Origin: Neobacillus notoginsengisoli
GTDB lineage: Bacteria; Bacillota; Bacilli; Bacillales; Cytobacillaceae
DNA: 64,000 bases
Reading direction: 5' to 3'
Assembly: GCF_003515685.1 (NCBI RefSeq)
Contig: NZ_QWEG01000014.1
Location: 1-64,000 of the forward strand
In this document: positions 9,161-19,050 of the stretch, one piece after another
Layout of the letters: every line of letters starts with the position of its first letter
How positions within the stretch are numbered: the first letter of the stretch is position 1
Program-made: the position numbers and the translations under genes
Notes under the pieces: generated by a model
Seen by the model: only the letters and a program-made list of their open reading frames with translations
What the model was told of the DNA's origin: nothing
The model's database searches: none

Positions 9161-9189
9161 TTGACGGATGTCCAATCGTCCTGTAACAT
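9161..9189 (+). promoter_or_regulatory. Candidate glmS promoter
   Basis: TTGACG and TAACAT are 17 bp apart, about 90 bp before the glmS ribozyme. The -10 is weak, so this is a candidate only. Confidence 0.4.
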
Positions 9190-9259
9190 GGATTTTGCTC
9201 GTTTTTAAAGTTGGCATTTTTATCAAAATAACACCAACTTTCATTCTAAACAGAAGGGT

Positions 9260-9450
9260 GGACAGAGGTTACACCATTCAAAGCGCCAGAACTAATCCGG
9301 ACGGAGATGGGATTAGTTGACGAGGTGGAGGTTTATCGAAGATTTCGGCGGATGCCTCCCGGCCGCAGCGCATGGCCGTATATTGCTCCTTAAAGCATTG
9401 AGGCGACTTGATGGACAAAGGGAAGCAAGCTGCGCATAGAAAAGGATGTT
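9260..9450 (+). ncRNA. glmS ribozyme-riboswitch
   Basis: Self-cleaving glucosamine-6-phosphate-responsive ribozyme in the glmS leader. The conserved core is visible: GCGCCAGAACT from 9283 (cleavage expected between 9282 and 9283), GTTGACGAGGTGGAGGTTTATCGA, TTCGGCGGATGCCTCCCGGC, GCAGCGCATGGC, and the late block GGCGACTTGATGGACAAAGG. When product is abundant the mRNA is cut and degraded. The 3' boundary is estimated from the B. subtilis element. Confidence 0.93.
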
Positions 9451-9487
9451 GGAAGAAAGGCATCCTACTAGAACATTACAGAGATAA

Positions 9488-9528
9488 GGGGGCAAGCTTT
9501 GCCCTCGGCACAGTCTTGCCCTCTTTTT
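9488..9528 (+). terminator. Intrinsic terminator or attenuator between ribozyme and glmS
   Basis: GGGGGCAAG at 9488-9496 pairs with CTTGCCCTC at 9515-9523, followed by TTTTT. A competing shorter hairpin (GGGCAAGCTTTGCCC) uses the same left arm. The structure ends 5 nt before the glmS ribosome site, so it would act on the glmS transcript itself. Confidence 0.6.
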
Positions 9529-9544
9529 AACAGGAGGAAAGAAA

Positions 9545-11347
9545 ATGTGTGGAATCGTTGGCTATATAGGAAATCAGGATGCGAAGGAAATTTTGCTAAA
9601 AGGCTTGGAAAAGCTTGAATACCGTGGCTATGACTCAGCAGGAATTGCTGTAATGAACTGTGAATGCGTGCAGGTGTTCAAGGAAAAAGGCCGGATTGCG
9701 GACCTGAGGGGAATCGTCGACATGGGTGTTGAAGCGAATGCCGGCATCGGACATACCCGCTGGGCAACCCATGGGGCGCCAAGCATTCGCAACGCGCATC
9801 CTCATCAAAGTGACAGCGGCCGGTTTACGCTCGTCCATAACGGCGTCATTGAAAACTATTCAGAGCTAGAACGTGAATACTTGAACGATGTTGAGCTTAA
9901 AAGTGATACGGATACAGAAGTCATCGTCCAGCTGATTGAGCTTTTTGCAAAAAATGACCTTAGTACTCTGGAAGCTTTCCGCAAGACGCTTAGTCTGCTG
10001 AAGGGTTCTTACGCGCTTGCATTGCTTGATGAGAAGGATAATGAAACCATCTATGTGGCCAAAAACAAAAGCCCGCTGCTTGTCGGTCTTGGTGACACCT
10101 TCAATGTTGTTGCAAGCGATGCAATGGCGATGCTGCAGGTAACTGACCAGTTCGTTGAGCTGATGGACAAGGAAATTGTCATTGTTAAGAAGAATGAAGT
10201 CATCATACAGGATCTGAAGGGTGAAACAATCAGCCGGGCACCATATAAGGCTGAATTGGATGCAAGCGATATTGAAAAGGGGACCCACCCCCACTATATG
10301 CTGAAAGAAATTGACGAGCAGCCGCTTGTCATGCGCAAAATCATTCAGAAATATCAAGATAACGATGGGGAACTGGCCATTGACGGCACAATCATTGATG
10401 CAATCAAGGCAGCTGACAGGATTTATATTATTGCGGCAGGGACGTCCTATCATGCCGGCCTCATTGGGAAGCAACTGATTGAAAGTATGGCTAAAATTCC
10501 GGTTGAAGTCCACATTTCCAGCGAATTTGGCTACAATATGCCGCTTTTGTCCGAAAAGCCATTGTTTGTCTTTATCTCGCAAAGCGGAGAGACAGCCGAC
10601 AGCCGCGCTGTTCTTGTCCAAGTGAAGGAAATGGGCCATCCGGCGTTAACGATCACGAACGTGCCTGGCTCGACCCTTTCACGCGAAGCGGACTTCACCT
10701 TGCTGCTCCATGCGGGACCGGAAATCGCGGTTGCTTCCACGAAGGCCTATACAGCCCAGCTTGCCGTACTGGCAATTGTAGCGGAAGTGGCAGCGAAGAG
10801 CCGCGGTGTTGAAATCGGCTTTGACCTGGTCAAGGAACTCGGCATTGTGGCAAATGCAATGGAAGTCCTTTGCGACTTAAAGGAAATCATTGAGCATATT
10901 GCGCGTGAATTCCTGACTGTCACAAGGAATGCTTTCTTCATTGGAAGGGCGGTTGATTATTATGTCAGCCTTGAAGCCGCCTTGAAGCTTAAGGAAATTT
11001 CCTATATACAGGCGGAAGGTTTTGCCGGCGGCGAGCTGAAGCATGGCACGATCGCCTTGATAGAGGAAGGGACACCGGTCATCGCTCTGTCCACCCAGGA
11101 GAAGGTAAACTTAAGCATTCGCGGAAACGTTAAAGAAGTAGCTGCCCGCGGAGCCTACCCTTGCATCATTTCCATGAAAGGACTTGAACAGGACGAAGAC
11201 AGCTTCGTACTCCCAGCAGTCCATGAACAATTAACACCGCTTATCTCTGTCATACCTTTACAGCTATTAGCTTATTACGCGGCCCTCCACCGCGGCTGTG
11301 ACGTCGATAAGCCAAGGAATTTGGCTAAGTCAGTGACGGTCGAGTAG
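9545..11347 (+). CDS. glmS: Glutamine-fructose-6-phosphate aminotransferase
   Basis: A 600-aa enzyme making glucosamine-6-phosphate from fructose-6-phosphate and glutamine. MCGIVGYIG puts the nucleophile Cys at position 2. The glutaminase domain covers about residues 1-240, followed by two SIS domains (AAGTSYHAG near 300, SQSGETADS near 348). The C-terminus ends LAKSVTVE, the conserved part read by TnsD proteins. AGGAGG lies 6 nt before the ATG. A Tn7-like element begins 24 bp after the stop. Confidence 0.97.
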   Translation: MCGIVGYIGNQDAKEILLKGLEKLEYRGYDSAGIAVMNCECVQVFKEKGRIADLRGIVDMGVEANAGIGHTRWATHGAPSIRNAHPHQSDSGRFTLVHNGVIENYSELEREYLNDVELKSDTDTEVIVQLIELFAKNDLSTLEAFRKTLSLLKGSYALALLDEKDNETIYVAKNKSPLLVGLGDTFNVVASDAMAMLQVTDQFVELMDKEIVIVKKNEVIIQDLKGETISRAPYKAELDASDIEKGTHPHYMLKEIDEQPLVMRKIIQKYQDNDGELAIDGTIIDAIKAADRIYIIAAGTSYHAGLIGKQLIESMAKIPVEVHISSEFGYNMPLLSEKPLFVFISQSGETADSRAVLVQVKEMGHPALTITNVPGSTLSREADFTLLLHAGPEIAVASTKAYTAQLAVLAIVAEVAAKSRGVEIGFDLVKELGIVANAMEVLCDLKEIIEHIAREFLTVTRNAFFIGRAVDYYVSLEAALKLKEISYIQAEGFAGGELKHGTIALIEEGTPVIALSTQEKVNLSIRGNVKEVAARGAYPCIISMKGLEQDEDSFVLPAVHEQLTPLISVIPLQLLAYYAALHRGCDVDKPRNLAKSVTVE

Positions 11348-11366
11348 GAGGTAATACACTTCAAAA

Positions 11367-11371
11367 AGATT
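11367..11371. repeat. Target-site duplication, left copy (AGATT)
   Basis: The same 5 bp occurs at 24538-24542, directly outside the two element ends. Tn7 makes 5-bp duplications. The end assignment differs by one base between the two ends, so the exact junction is tentative. Confidence 0.65.
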
Positions 11372-11378
11372 TGATTTA

Positions 11379-11458
11379 TTAAAAGAAAGTTGTTAAATAT
11401 AAAAGATAGTTGTTAAATTTAAAAGTAAGTTGTTAAATATAAAAGTAAGTTGTTAAAT
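11379..11458. repeat. Right-end TnsB-type binding sites (four contiguous 20-bp repeats)
   Basis: Four head-to-tail units of 20 bp at 11379, 11399, 11419 and 11439, consensus WTAAAAGTAAGTTGTTAAAT. Units differ only at the first base and at positions 8-9. They match, in inverted orientation, the sites at the other element end. Four adjacent sites mark the Tn7 right end. Confidence 0.9.
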
Positions 11459-11459
11459 G

Positions 11460-11491
11460 GTTCTCCTCTACTTTGAGGGGGACTTTTTTTT
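11460..11491 (+). terminator. Terminator inside the transposon right end
   Basis: Stem GTTCTCCTC/GAGGGGGAC (with G-T pairs), loop TACTTT, then eight T. It directly follows the TnsB-type sites and can end glmS transcription, whose presumed native terminator now lies beyond the element at 24633. Confidence 0.8.
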
Positions 11492-11578
11492 GTGTAGTTT
11501 GAATAAAATTACCTATTATTGAAATACTAGACAATATAAAGAGCAGTGGTAGCCAATGACATATTGACGGCCAGCTAC

Positions 11579-11640
11579 AAAAAAGTAACCAACACCTTAC
11601 AACATCTGCTACAAAGCGGTAAGGGTTGGTTACTTTTTTA
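11579..11640. terminator. Bidirectional terminator at the end of the restriction gene
   Basis: AAAAAAGTAACCAA and TTGGTTACTTTTTT form a long stem, extended internally by CCTTAC/GTAAGG. It sits at the 3' end of the minus-strand restriction gene, overlapping its stop, and insulates it from glmS. Confidence 0.85.
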
Positions 11641-13944
11641 TAATAATGCAGCTTTTACTGCCTCTTCCACTGTATCAAATGGGCGTGCCCAGACTTTGCC
11701 AGCGCGCAAGGACCAGACAGTATATCCACTTTCGTTTGATTTTTCAATTGGTGAATCCGTCCATTTACCTTTAGTAAATAACCTAACAGCAATATCTAAA
11801 TCACCTTCAAAATCTCTAATATCCAATAACTTTTTACCTGCATCTTGGACAATTAAATTTTCACCTTTTGGATCCAATGCATATATCTTGTTGTCCTTCC
11901 AGACAAGGAAATCCGGGAAGAAATTTCTGCTAGTCCCCTTATGTAATAAGGGGATAAAATACCCCCCATTTGAGGGGTTTCTTGACCAGGGATATCCTTC
12001 TTTATCTATAGCCCTCGCAAATTCCAATTCTAAACTATTTAGCCCACTGTACTTAGAATGTAGTGCATTTTCAAAATGCTGAACTGAATCTGGATTAACC
12101 ATAACTGGTCCAACTTCATAATAATTTTCTCTGTCTGATACCAATAAGGAATTTTTTAAATATTCATCGACAATATTGTTCCCTGCTTGTTTTAATACCT
12201 GATGAGCAGGACTAGTAAACTGTGTCTTTGCATCAAGTCTAGGATCAGTTAATAAGCATACTCCTCGGGCTCTAGGATATAATTTTTGAATTTCCCTATC
12301 AATAATCCACCTGGCAGTTACCCTATTGGTTTGAGGTAAGAGAGTGCTTACTATCTCTGATTTTTCAGAAGAGGCCACTTTTTGTACAGTCTCGGAACGT
12401 ACTCCTTGTCCGACAGTATTTACGTTATCCCCTCTATAGTCGTGGATACTATTCAATATTCTTTCAATAGGCAAAATTGCCTCACTTGCATCAATGTGAG
12501 TTTGAGGAACTTTCATAACCCCCTTTACGGGTTCCTGGATTCTTGATCCAGATGACCCTGTATTGGTATAGCTGTTAAAGTCAACCTCAGGGAACTCACT
12601 TGCAATCTTCGCACGTACTTTCTCAATAATTACGGGAAAAACTGTCCTATCATCCATCCGAATATAAAAGTGGGCAGTGTTTAAGTCCGAATCTGGAAAA
12701 TGAGTTGCGTTTGGTTGCCTTAAAACCCGTCCTATTACTTGCTCAACTTGTACACTAGATTCCATGCTTTTATCAATGTAAGCAAAGTAACAATTCGGAT
12801 CATCCCAACCTTCCTGTAAACTAAGATTAAAGATGATGTGCTTATAATTTCCATTTTGAAATTCCTCGAAATCACTTTCACCATTGGAGAACAAAATGAA
12901 ATCATCCGGGGGTGGAAAGTCTTTCGAAAATTTTAAATCGCAATAAACTGCTATTGATTTAGGATCAACACCTTTTGTAACCAGATATTTCCATATTAGT
13001 ATTGGAGGAGCTTTTCGTAATTCAAAATCCCGGGCAGGATTATCAGGAATACCTTCCTCCTGATTAATATTCGTTTTGCATACATAAATTGCCTTAGGAT
13101 TTATTTTGAGATTTAATTCTTCAACTTTACTTTCAAGTATTTGCATTTTTTCAAGTAAAGGGTCTATTGCAAGTTCCATTGTGGTTTCATACCCACCAAG
13201 CAAAATTTGTTTTTTAACTAACTGTGCATCTACTATATCCTTACTTGAAACAATCGTGACTAAATCATCGTTAGTCCTTCCAGTTGCCTTAATCCTGTCA
13301 ATCATCTGTCCTAATTTCCCTGGTGTTTTTAAAGTTGCGCTGGCAACTAATAGTGCTTCGGGTTTTAATCCCAAAAGAAGATCTATTTGCTGGTCTGAAA
13401 GGTTATGACCTTCATCGTATACAATTATTAAGTCTCGACTTTTACCCTCAGCTGTTTGCCTTTGTTTTACTAGCTCCCATAAAGATATGGAGGATTTATC
13501 TTCATTGGTTTGATATATCTTTAATGAACTATCCTCTTGATCCCTTTGATTAAAAGTTCCTGTTGTTGCTATTGCAATAACTGGTTTAGTTCCATCTTTT
13601 ATATCGGATTCAGATAAATCCTTAAGATAAGTAATAGTGAATGAATCTAATAAATGTGCATATTTACCACCTGCACGAAAGTTACCGTATGTTTGGTCTA
13701 CAACTGATTTTGCTTTTGAAATCCAAAGCACTATTGGCTCTGTTGGCATTGATAATCGTATTTGAAAAACAGTGTCAGCTAAAATTGGTGTCTTTCCTCC
13801 TCCAGTAAGTGCAGAGAGAGCTTGGTAATATGGAGTAGGGATTGTCCTCGTTTCATATGGCCTAGTATCACTGTTTCTAAATTCAACATATCTATTAGCC
13901 ATCTGTTCAGATGCTTTTATTTGAAAGGGCATTAACTCAATCAT
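11638..13944 (-). CDS. Type III restriction endonuclease Res subunit
   Basis: A 768-aa DEAD-box helicase-nuclease. Walker A is ALTGGGKT at residues 46-52, the Walker B DEGH box is near 176, and motif VI is QVIGRVLRQP. The nuclease core FPDFLVW...LDPKGE lies near 676-695, the PD-(D/E)xK arrangement of Type III Res proteins. It partners with Mod and cuts DNA when two head-to-head unmethylated sites meet. Shorter than the usual 850-1000 aa, but all motifs are present. It follows mod by 18 bp in the same orientation and is Tn7 cargo. Similar helicase-nucleases exist in other defence systems, but the Mod partner favours Type III. Confidence 0.88.
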   Translation of the reverse strand: MIELMPFQIKASEQMANRYVEFRNSDTRPYETRTIPTPYYQALSALTGGGKTPILADTVFQIRLSMPTEPIVLWISKAKSVVDQTYGNFRAGGKYAHLLDSFTITYLKDLSESDIKDGTKPVIAIATTGTFNQRDQEDSSLKIYQTNEDKSSISLWELVKQRQTAEGKSRDLIIVYDEGHNLSDQQIDLLLGLKPEALLVASATLKTPGKLGQMIDRIKATGRTNDDLVTIVSSKDIVDAQLVKKQILLGGYETTMELAIDPLLEKMQILESKVEELNLKINPKAIYVCKTNINQEEGIPDNPARDFELRKAPPILIWKYLVTKGVDPKSIAVYCDLKFSKDFPPPDDFILFSNGESDFEEFQNGNYKHIIFNLSLQEGWDDPNCYFAYIDKSMESSVQVEQVIGRVLRQPNATHFPDSDLNTAHFYIRMDDRTVFPVIIEKVRAKIASEFPEVDFNSYTNTGSSGSRIQEPVKGVMKVPQTHIDASEAILPIERILNSIHDYRGDNVNTVGQGVRSETVQKVASSEKSEIVSTLLPQTNRVTARWIIDREIQKLYPRARGVCLLTDPRLDAKTQFTSPAHQVLKQAGNNIVDEYLKNSLLVSDRENYYEVGPVMVNPDSVQHFENALHSKYSGLNSLELEFARAIDKEGYPWSRNPSNGGYFIPLLHKGTSRNFFPDFLVWKDNKIYALDPKGENLIVQDAGKKLLDIRDFEGDLDIAVRLFTKGKWTDSPIEKSNESGYTVWSLRAGKVWARPFDTVEEAVKAALL

Positions 13945-13962
13945 TTTGAGCTACCTCCATGT

Positions 13963-15912
13963 TTATTCTTCTTCGTTATACGGGTCAATTGCTTCATTGT
14001 AACCAAGGTGAGCTAATAAACGATCCGGTATTTGATAAAACTCGATATTAGGTCCTTGGTAAGACCAAAGTCGAGCATAAACGTGGTATCTCTTTTGCAA
14101 ACCAGCCTCTTTAGCTTCTGTAGCAATCGCATGGAAGGTAGATCTATCTAATATTGGTGATGCTTTAGGCCCTTCCCAAACTAAGAAATATCCTTCATTT
14201 CTACTATTTGTTGCAAATAAATATCTATGGCTGCCTGGTTCCAGTCTCCTTAGATGGGATCCTCCCCTATCTTGTTGTTCCCAATGACTGACTAGAAGAA
14301 GGTCAATCATTTCTTCTCTTTCAAGAGCAAGTAAAGCCGGTGAATCAACCTTCTTTGTCAAAGTAATAAATCGAAACCCGCTATTAAGAGGTTCAAATAA
14401 CCCCTTATCCCATTTACCAGAGATTACTCTTTTAATCCGCTCTGCTGTAAGAGTTCTAGCATATGGATCTCCCCGATCTTCTCTTCCTTGTTCTATGAGA
14501 ATAAAGCGGCGGTTAGTATTGGGTACGGTTTTATTCAACATCAATACTGCATGTCCTGTAGTTCCTGAACCAGCAAATGGATCTAAAATAATTCCGTCAG
14601 GTGGGCACCAAAGCTGAATAATTTTCGTGATTAATTTTAGTGGTTTTACTGTTTGGAATCCGTGCCCCTTTCCGACTACAGCATCCAGCTCATTTATTCC
14701 TGCCTGACTGTGACCTGATTCTTCATGGTCCCAAGATTGAGCTCCAAGGTAAAGGGGTTGGTCATAATCTTCATTTGCCCAATATGAAAGGGGTACTTTC
14801 CCTCTTTTAACTTTATTAAGATGGCGTTTAATCCTTGGGCGTCCATCACCCTCCCTTAAGAAGATTAAGTTTGGCCAGACTTCATTGGCCTGTATTTCAT
14901 GAGCTTTTTCACGAGCATTTTTTATTTTTTCATTTTGTAATAAACCGTAATGATCAATAACAGGATTATTCTCTAGGTTCGGATTTTTGGGTATCTCTGG
15001 AGTGATGCCATTCTTTAATATTAGGGCTTTGGCCCTTCCATCTCCTAAATTCTTTTCTATGTATTTAGAACCCCATTGCTGCAACCATTCTTTCATTTTC
15101 TTTTTTGGGTATCTCCAAGCACCTTTTCCAGGATAATGTAAAGCTCCAGTAAACGGGGATTGGATAGCATAACGATCTTTATCTGTAGGGGTAGATGCGA
15201 CAGGATCCCCTCCAGTCCATAATCCTTCAGGGTCATTATCGGGATTCTTATATTTCGAATTCATATCCTCGTCACGTGGCGTTAATGCCGTCTTTGCACT
15301 CTCCGCATTTTTGGCATAGATCAAAACGTACTCAGTTGCAGTAGACACATGGCTACTGTCATTTTTAGGTGAATATGATTTTTGCCAGTTTATTATAGCA
15401 ATCCTATTTTCTTCACCGAAAATTTCATCTAAAAGCATTCCCAACCTAAACAGTTCCCTTTGGTCAATACAAATTGCTAGGACCCCATTTGGTTTGAGCA
15501 TTTCTTTCATCATCCATACACGTGGAGTCATAAACCTTAACCACTTAGTATGTTTTGAACCATCATCCTTAGGTACTAAATGACCTAAATCAGGGTCATT
15601 TGGGTCTTCGTCCCATTTGTCATTGTAACGGAAGTCATTCCCTGTGTTATAAGGGGGATCGGCTACTATCAAATTTACCTGGCCTCTATACTTATATAAA
15701 GAGACCATTGCTTGAAGGTTTTCGCCTTCAATAATCATATTTGATGTTTGATTTGCTTCAGAACCCACGGACAAATACTTTATGATATTTTGAGCTCTTG
15801 GTTTTACCTTTCTTACTATCTGCCACGGTGGTGTGCGCCCATTGTATGTAATCCGAATTCCACCATTTTTTTCTTCTTCAATTAGGTCATGTAATTTTGC
15901 ATTCTTTAGCAT
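13963..15912 (-). CDS. Type III DNA methyltransferase Mod subunit
   Basis: A 649-aa adenine-N6 methyltransferase of the beta class. Catalytic motif DPPYNTGNDF (DPPY at 85-88) comes before the AdoMet motif DPFAGSGTTG (near 443-452). The region between them contains the target-recognition domain. In Type III systems Mod sets the recognition site and protects the host by modifying one strand. Codes upstream of res in a two-gene operon. Divergent from tnsA with a 185-bp shared promoter region. No poly-nucleotide tract suggesting phase variation is evident. Confidence 0.9.
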   Translation of the reverse strand: MLKNAKLHDLIEEEKNGGIRITYNGRTPPWQIVRKVKPRAQNIIKYLSVGSEANQTSNMIIEGENLQAMVSLYKYRGQVNLIVADPPYNTGNDFRYNDKWDEDPNDPDLGHLVPKDDGSKHTKWLRFMTPRVWMMKEMLKPNGVLAICIDQRELFRLGMLLDEIFGEENRIAIINWQKSYSPKNDSSHVSTATEYVLIYAKNAESAKTALTPRDEDMNSKYKNPDNDPEGLWTGGDPVASTPTDKDRYAIQSPFTGALHYPGKGAWRYPKKKMKEWLQQWGSKYIEKNLGDGRAKALILKNGITPEIPKNPNLENNPVIDHYGLLQNEKIKNAREKAHEIQANEVWPNLIFLREGDGRPRIKRHLNKVKRGKVPLSYWANEDYDQPLYLGAQSWDHEESGHSQAGINELDAVVGKGHGFQTVKPLKLITKIIQLWCPPDGIILDPFAGSGTTGHAVLMLNKTVPNTNRRFILIEQGREDRGDPYARTLTAERIKRVISGKWDKGLFEPLNSGFRFITLTKKVDSPALLALEREEMIDLLLVSHWEQQDRGGSHLRRLEPGSHRYLFATNSRNEGYFLVWEGPKASPILDRSTFHAIATEAKEAGLQKRYHVYARLWSYQGPNIEFYQIPDRLLAHLGYNEAIDPYNEEE

Positions 15913-16097
15913 GATTTTATCTCCGATTCTAAAAGGTAAAGTTTTGTTAATAAGTAATTTTGGGGTAAAATTTGTATTAATAAGTAAATTATAATTCAGT
16001 GTCTAAATATTTGGAATACAAAAAAGGCATTATTTTAACATAAATGATAAATAACGGCAATTTGTTACAAATTATTCAAGCGAGAGGGTGTTTAGTC

Positions 16098-16925
16098 ATG
16101 GCCAAAAGAAGATACTCCTTGACTGAAGATAAGATAAAAAAATGGATAAAAGAAGGCCGAGGTAGTGGGCAATTAAAGGAATATAAGCCGTGGCTTACTA
16201 TTCATGATGTACCAAGCATAGGAAACTCCTCTCGCTTAAAGGGATGGAAAACCTCAAGAATACATCACTTTTTGTCAAATGTTGAAAAGAACTACTTTTT
16301 CTTATTGGAGTGGAGTGACATTGTTTTAGATATACGGGAGCAATATCCTCTCAATAGAGAGGAAACTCTTCGAATTGCCGAAAAGCTTAACATTCCTCAT
16401 CCCATGGATAACTCGGTTTTGACCGTGATGACCACTGATTTCTTAATTACTGTTAAAGGAAATGGGAAATCCAAAAGTATAGCACGAACAATTAAACCGG
16501 CTAGTGAATTAGAAAAAGAAAGAGTTATTGAGAAGCTTGAAATTGAAAGGGTTTTTTGGGAGGAGAAAAATGTGGATTGGGCTATAGTCACTGATATGGA
16601 TATTCCTAAGGAGTTCGCAAAAAACGTTAGCTGGCTACATAATTTTTATCAGTTACCAGGGAAAGATGATCATGCCACAGCACTATTATTTTTAAAGTAT
16701 CTAAAAAATTTTAGGGAAAGTCCTATAAAGGTTGTGGAAGTTTGTACTCTATTTGATGAAGAATACTCTCTTGAATTTGGATCCAGCATTAACTTTTTTA
16801 AGCATCTCTTAGCTAAAAAATTTATTGAGTTAGATATGAATCAAAAAATAAACCTCCCTACATTACAAGTCAGCCAAATGAAAATCCATGAACAGGAAGA
16901 TCAAAATGAATTATATAGCAGTTAA
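16098..16925 (+). CDS. tnsA: Transposase subunit TnsA (endonuclease)
   Basis: A 275-aa restriction-fold endonuclease that cuts the 5' ends of the transposon in partnership with TnsB. Catalytic candidates are E71 (FLLEWSD), D114 (TTDFLITV) and K133 (ARTIKPA), matching the spacing of Tn7 TnsA, which has 273 aa. I start at ATG 16098 (GAGAGGG upstream, MAKRRYSLTEDKI) and not at 16044, where the extra residues have no family match and no ribosome site. TnsA makes the element cut-and-paste rather than replicative. Its end overlaps tnsB by about 20 bp. Confidence 0.92.
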   Translation: MAKRRYSLTEDKIKKWIKEGRGSGQLKEYKPWLTIHDVPSIGNSSRLKGWKTSRIHHFLSNVEKNYFFLLEWSDIVLDIREQYPLNREETLRIAEKLNIPHPMDNSVLTVMTTDFLITVKGNGKSKSIARTIKPASELEKERVIEKLEIERVFWEEKNVDWAIVTDMDIPKEFAKNVSWLHNFYQLPGKDDHATALLFLKYLKNFRESPIKVVEVCTLFDEEYSLEFGSSINFFKHLLAKKFIELDMNQKINLPTLQVSQMKIHEQEDQNELYSS

Positions 16926-19050
16926 TGACCTTTTTACTGATGAGAATAATGTTTATAGAGTCCTCTGGAAAGACCCGGGCAATATTATTTGTTATGTTAT
17001 TGAAATTAACGAGAAAAGCTCTCTACCTAAAAAATATCTAATTAAGGAAATAGAAGAAAACCTCACTAATGAGGTTTATCGGATTATCCAAGATAAATCC
17101 CTTGTCCAAAGGCTATCTTCCAGTCCTCCTAATGAAAAGGATTTAGCTTATAGGGACAATGCTTGGAATCATATTCGAGAATTAATAAGCAAGGAGCCAG
17201 CGATTTATGAGAGACAACAGCGTGGTTTGTTAATCAAAGAAGCGCAATTAAAACAGAATAAATCATTTAACACCTTAATTAAGCTTCTCAGGAAGTACTG
17301 GCAGCGCGGTTTAGTTAAAGATTGTTTATTACCTGACTATCATAATTGTGGAAAAAGTGGATCGAGAGTATTTACAAAGAAAACTGGAAGGCCCAGAAAG
17401 GCAGAAAATCAAACAGGGATAAACGTTGATAAAGATATATTAAAAATGTTTGAAATAGCGATTAAAAAATATTACTTAAACAATATTCGTCCTAGCCTAG
17501 CCTTTGCATACAGGAACATGATTAAAGACAATTATACTAAAGGGTATTATTTTGATGATAATACCAAAAAATTGGTTATTGAGGATGTCGATAAAATTCC
17601 GAGTAAACATCAATTTTACTACTGGTTTAAAAAAATATTTAACTCAGAAGAAATTATACGTAAACGGGAGAGTAACTCTGCTTTTGAAAGGAATCATAGA
17701 GCATTATTGGGCTCAACTGAATTTGAAATGATGGGGCCAGGCTCACTATATCAAATTGATGCTACACCAGCTGATATATTTTTAGTCAACAGATTAAATC
17801 CGAATTGGCTCATTGGAAAACCAACAGTTTATTTTGTAACCGATGTTTTCAGTAGAATGATTACTGGCTTCCATATAAGCTTAAGAAACCCTTCTTGGAT
17901 TTGTATGGCGGCGGCTCTTTCTAATACAAATGCTTCTAAGGTGGAATTCTGTGCTCAGTATGGCATAAACATTCAAGATAAAGATTGGCCTGCCAAATAT
18001 TTGCCTGATGCAATTGTCGGGGATAGAGGAGAATTAGAAAGTCATTTTGTTGAGAGCTTGATTACCGGGCTAGGAATAGACATTAACAATAATCCTCCAC
18101 ATAGACCTGACTGGAAAGGTATTGTGGAACAGTTGTTTAACAATTCACAAAAAAAGCTAGGTCCATTATTGCCTGGTTATTTACCAAAGCATGCAGCTGA
18201 AAGAGGTTCAGGTGATTTTAGACAAAATGCTACTTTAACATTGGATGAGTATATAAAAGTGATAATCCATTATGTATTACAATACAACCATCATCATTAT
18301 ATGGATAATTACAACAGAAGTGAAGATATGATTAGGGAAGGAGTAAGGCCAATTCCAATTGAGTTATGGAACTGGGGGATTAAGAATAAGTCTGGTTCTT
18401 TACGGGCATTTTCTCCTGAAATAGTTAATTTCTATTTACTCCCTAGAGACTCAGCAACTGTCACAGCTAATGGTATAAAATTTAACAAAAAAATGTTGTA
18501 TTCTTGTGACAAGGCTGTAAGAGAAAATTGGTTTTCACTAGCAAGAAAAAAAACTTGGAGAGTAAAAGTTTCTTATGATCCAAGGAATTTAAATCAAATA
18601 TTTCTGCATGAGAATGATGGATCAAACCCATATACAATTTTAACATTAATAAGTCACCAAGAAGATAAGTTCAAAAATAAAACAATAGATGAAATAGACC
18701 AGTTAATTGAATTCGAAGAACGAGAAAAAAGTAATTTCAAACACGCAAAGCTTGAGAGTGAAATAAACTTGATAGCTGCAGTCGAGGAAATTGTAGATAA
18801 TGCTATTAAGAATAAAGAAAAACATAAAAACCCATCCATTAGTAAAACAAGAAAAATTAAGGAAGTTAAGGAACAGAGAGAGAAGGAAAGAGTAATTAGG
18901 GACGTTGAAGAATCATTTGTAAAAACAATTGAAAATGAGCCCCGGCCTGAACCAATTCTAAATAATACCGGTAGCACAGGAGGTTCAAAAGTTTATTCTA
19001 TAAAAGATTTATTCAAGAAAAATAAGGAGTTAAAAAACAGTGATGGTTGA
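16906..19050 (+). CDS. tnsB: Transposase subunit TnsB (DDE integrase)
   Basis: A 714-aa DDE transposase of the retroviral integrase family that binds the 20-bp end repeats and joins 3' ends to the target. Catalytic residues are near D285 (LYQIDATPAD), D373 (AIVGDRGELE) and E408 (GIVEQLF), nearly the positions of Tn7 TnsB. A helical DNA-binding N-terminus, a beta-barrel and a charged C-terminal tail that contacts TnsC follow the family plan. I chose ATG 16906 because AGGAAGA sits 5 nt upstream. An upstream ATG at 16888 has no such site. Confidence 0.94.
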   Translation: MNYIAVNDLFTDENNVYRVLWKDPGNIICYVIEINEKSSLPKKYLIKEIEENLTNEVYRIIQDKSLVQRLSSSPPNEKDLAYRDNAWNHIRELISKEPAIYERQQRGLLIKEAQLKQNKSFNTLIKLLRKYWQRGLVKDCLLPDYHNCGKSGSRVFTKKTGRPRKAENQTGINVDKDILKMFEIAIKKYYLNNIRPSLAFAYRNMIKDNYTKGYYFDDNTKKLVIEDVDKIPSKHQFYYWFKKIFNSEEIIRKRESNSAFERNHRALLGSTEFEMMGPGSLYQIDATPADIFLVNRLNPNWLIGKPTVYFVTDVFSRMITGFHISLRNPSWICMAAALSNTNASKVEFCAQYGINIQDKDWPAKYLPDAIVGDRGELESHFVESLITGLGIDINNNPPHRPDWKGIVEQLFNNSQKKLGPLLPGYLPKHAAERGSGDFRQNATLTLDEYIKVIIHYVLQYNHHHYMDNYNRSEDMIREGVRPIPIELWNWGIKNKSGSLRAFSPEIVNFYLLPRDSATVTANGIKFNKKMLYSCDKAVRENWFSLARKKTWRVKVSYDPRNLNQIFLHENDGSNPYTILTLISHQEDKFKNKTIDEIDQLIEFEEREKSNFKHAKLESEINLIAAVEEIVDNAIKNKEKHKNPSISKTRKIKEVKEQREKERVIRDVEESFVKTIENEPRPEPILNNTGSTGGSKVYSIKDLFKKNKELKNSDG

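Noticed and set aside
11546-12082. 178-codon frame on the plus strand at the end of the restriction gene
   Set aside because: It is a shadow of the restriction nuclease frame, which has all helicase and nuclease motifs.
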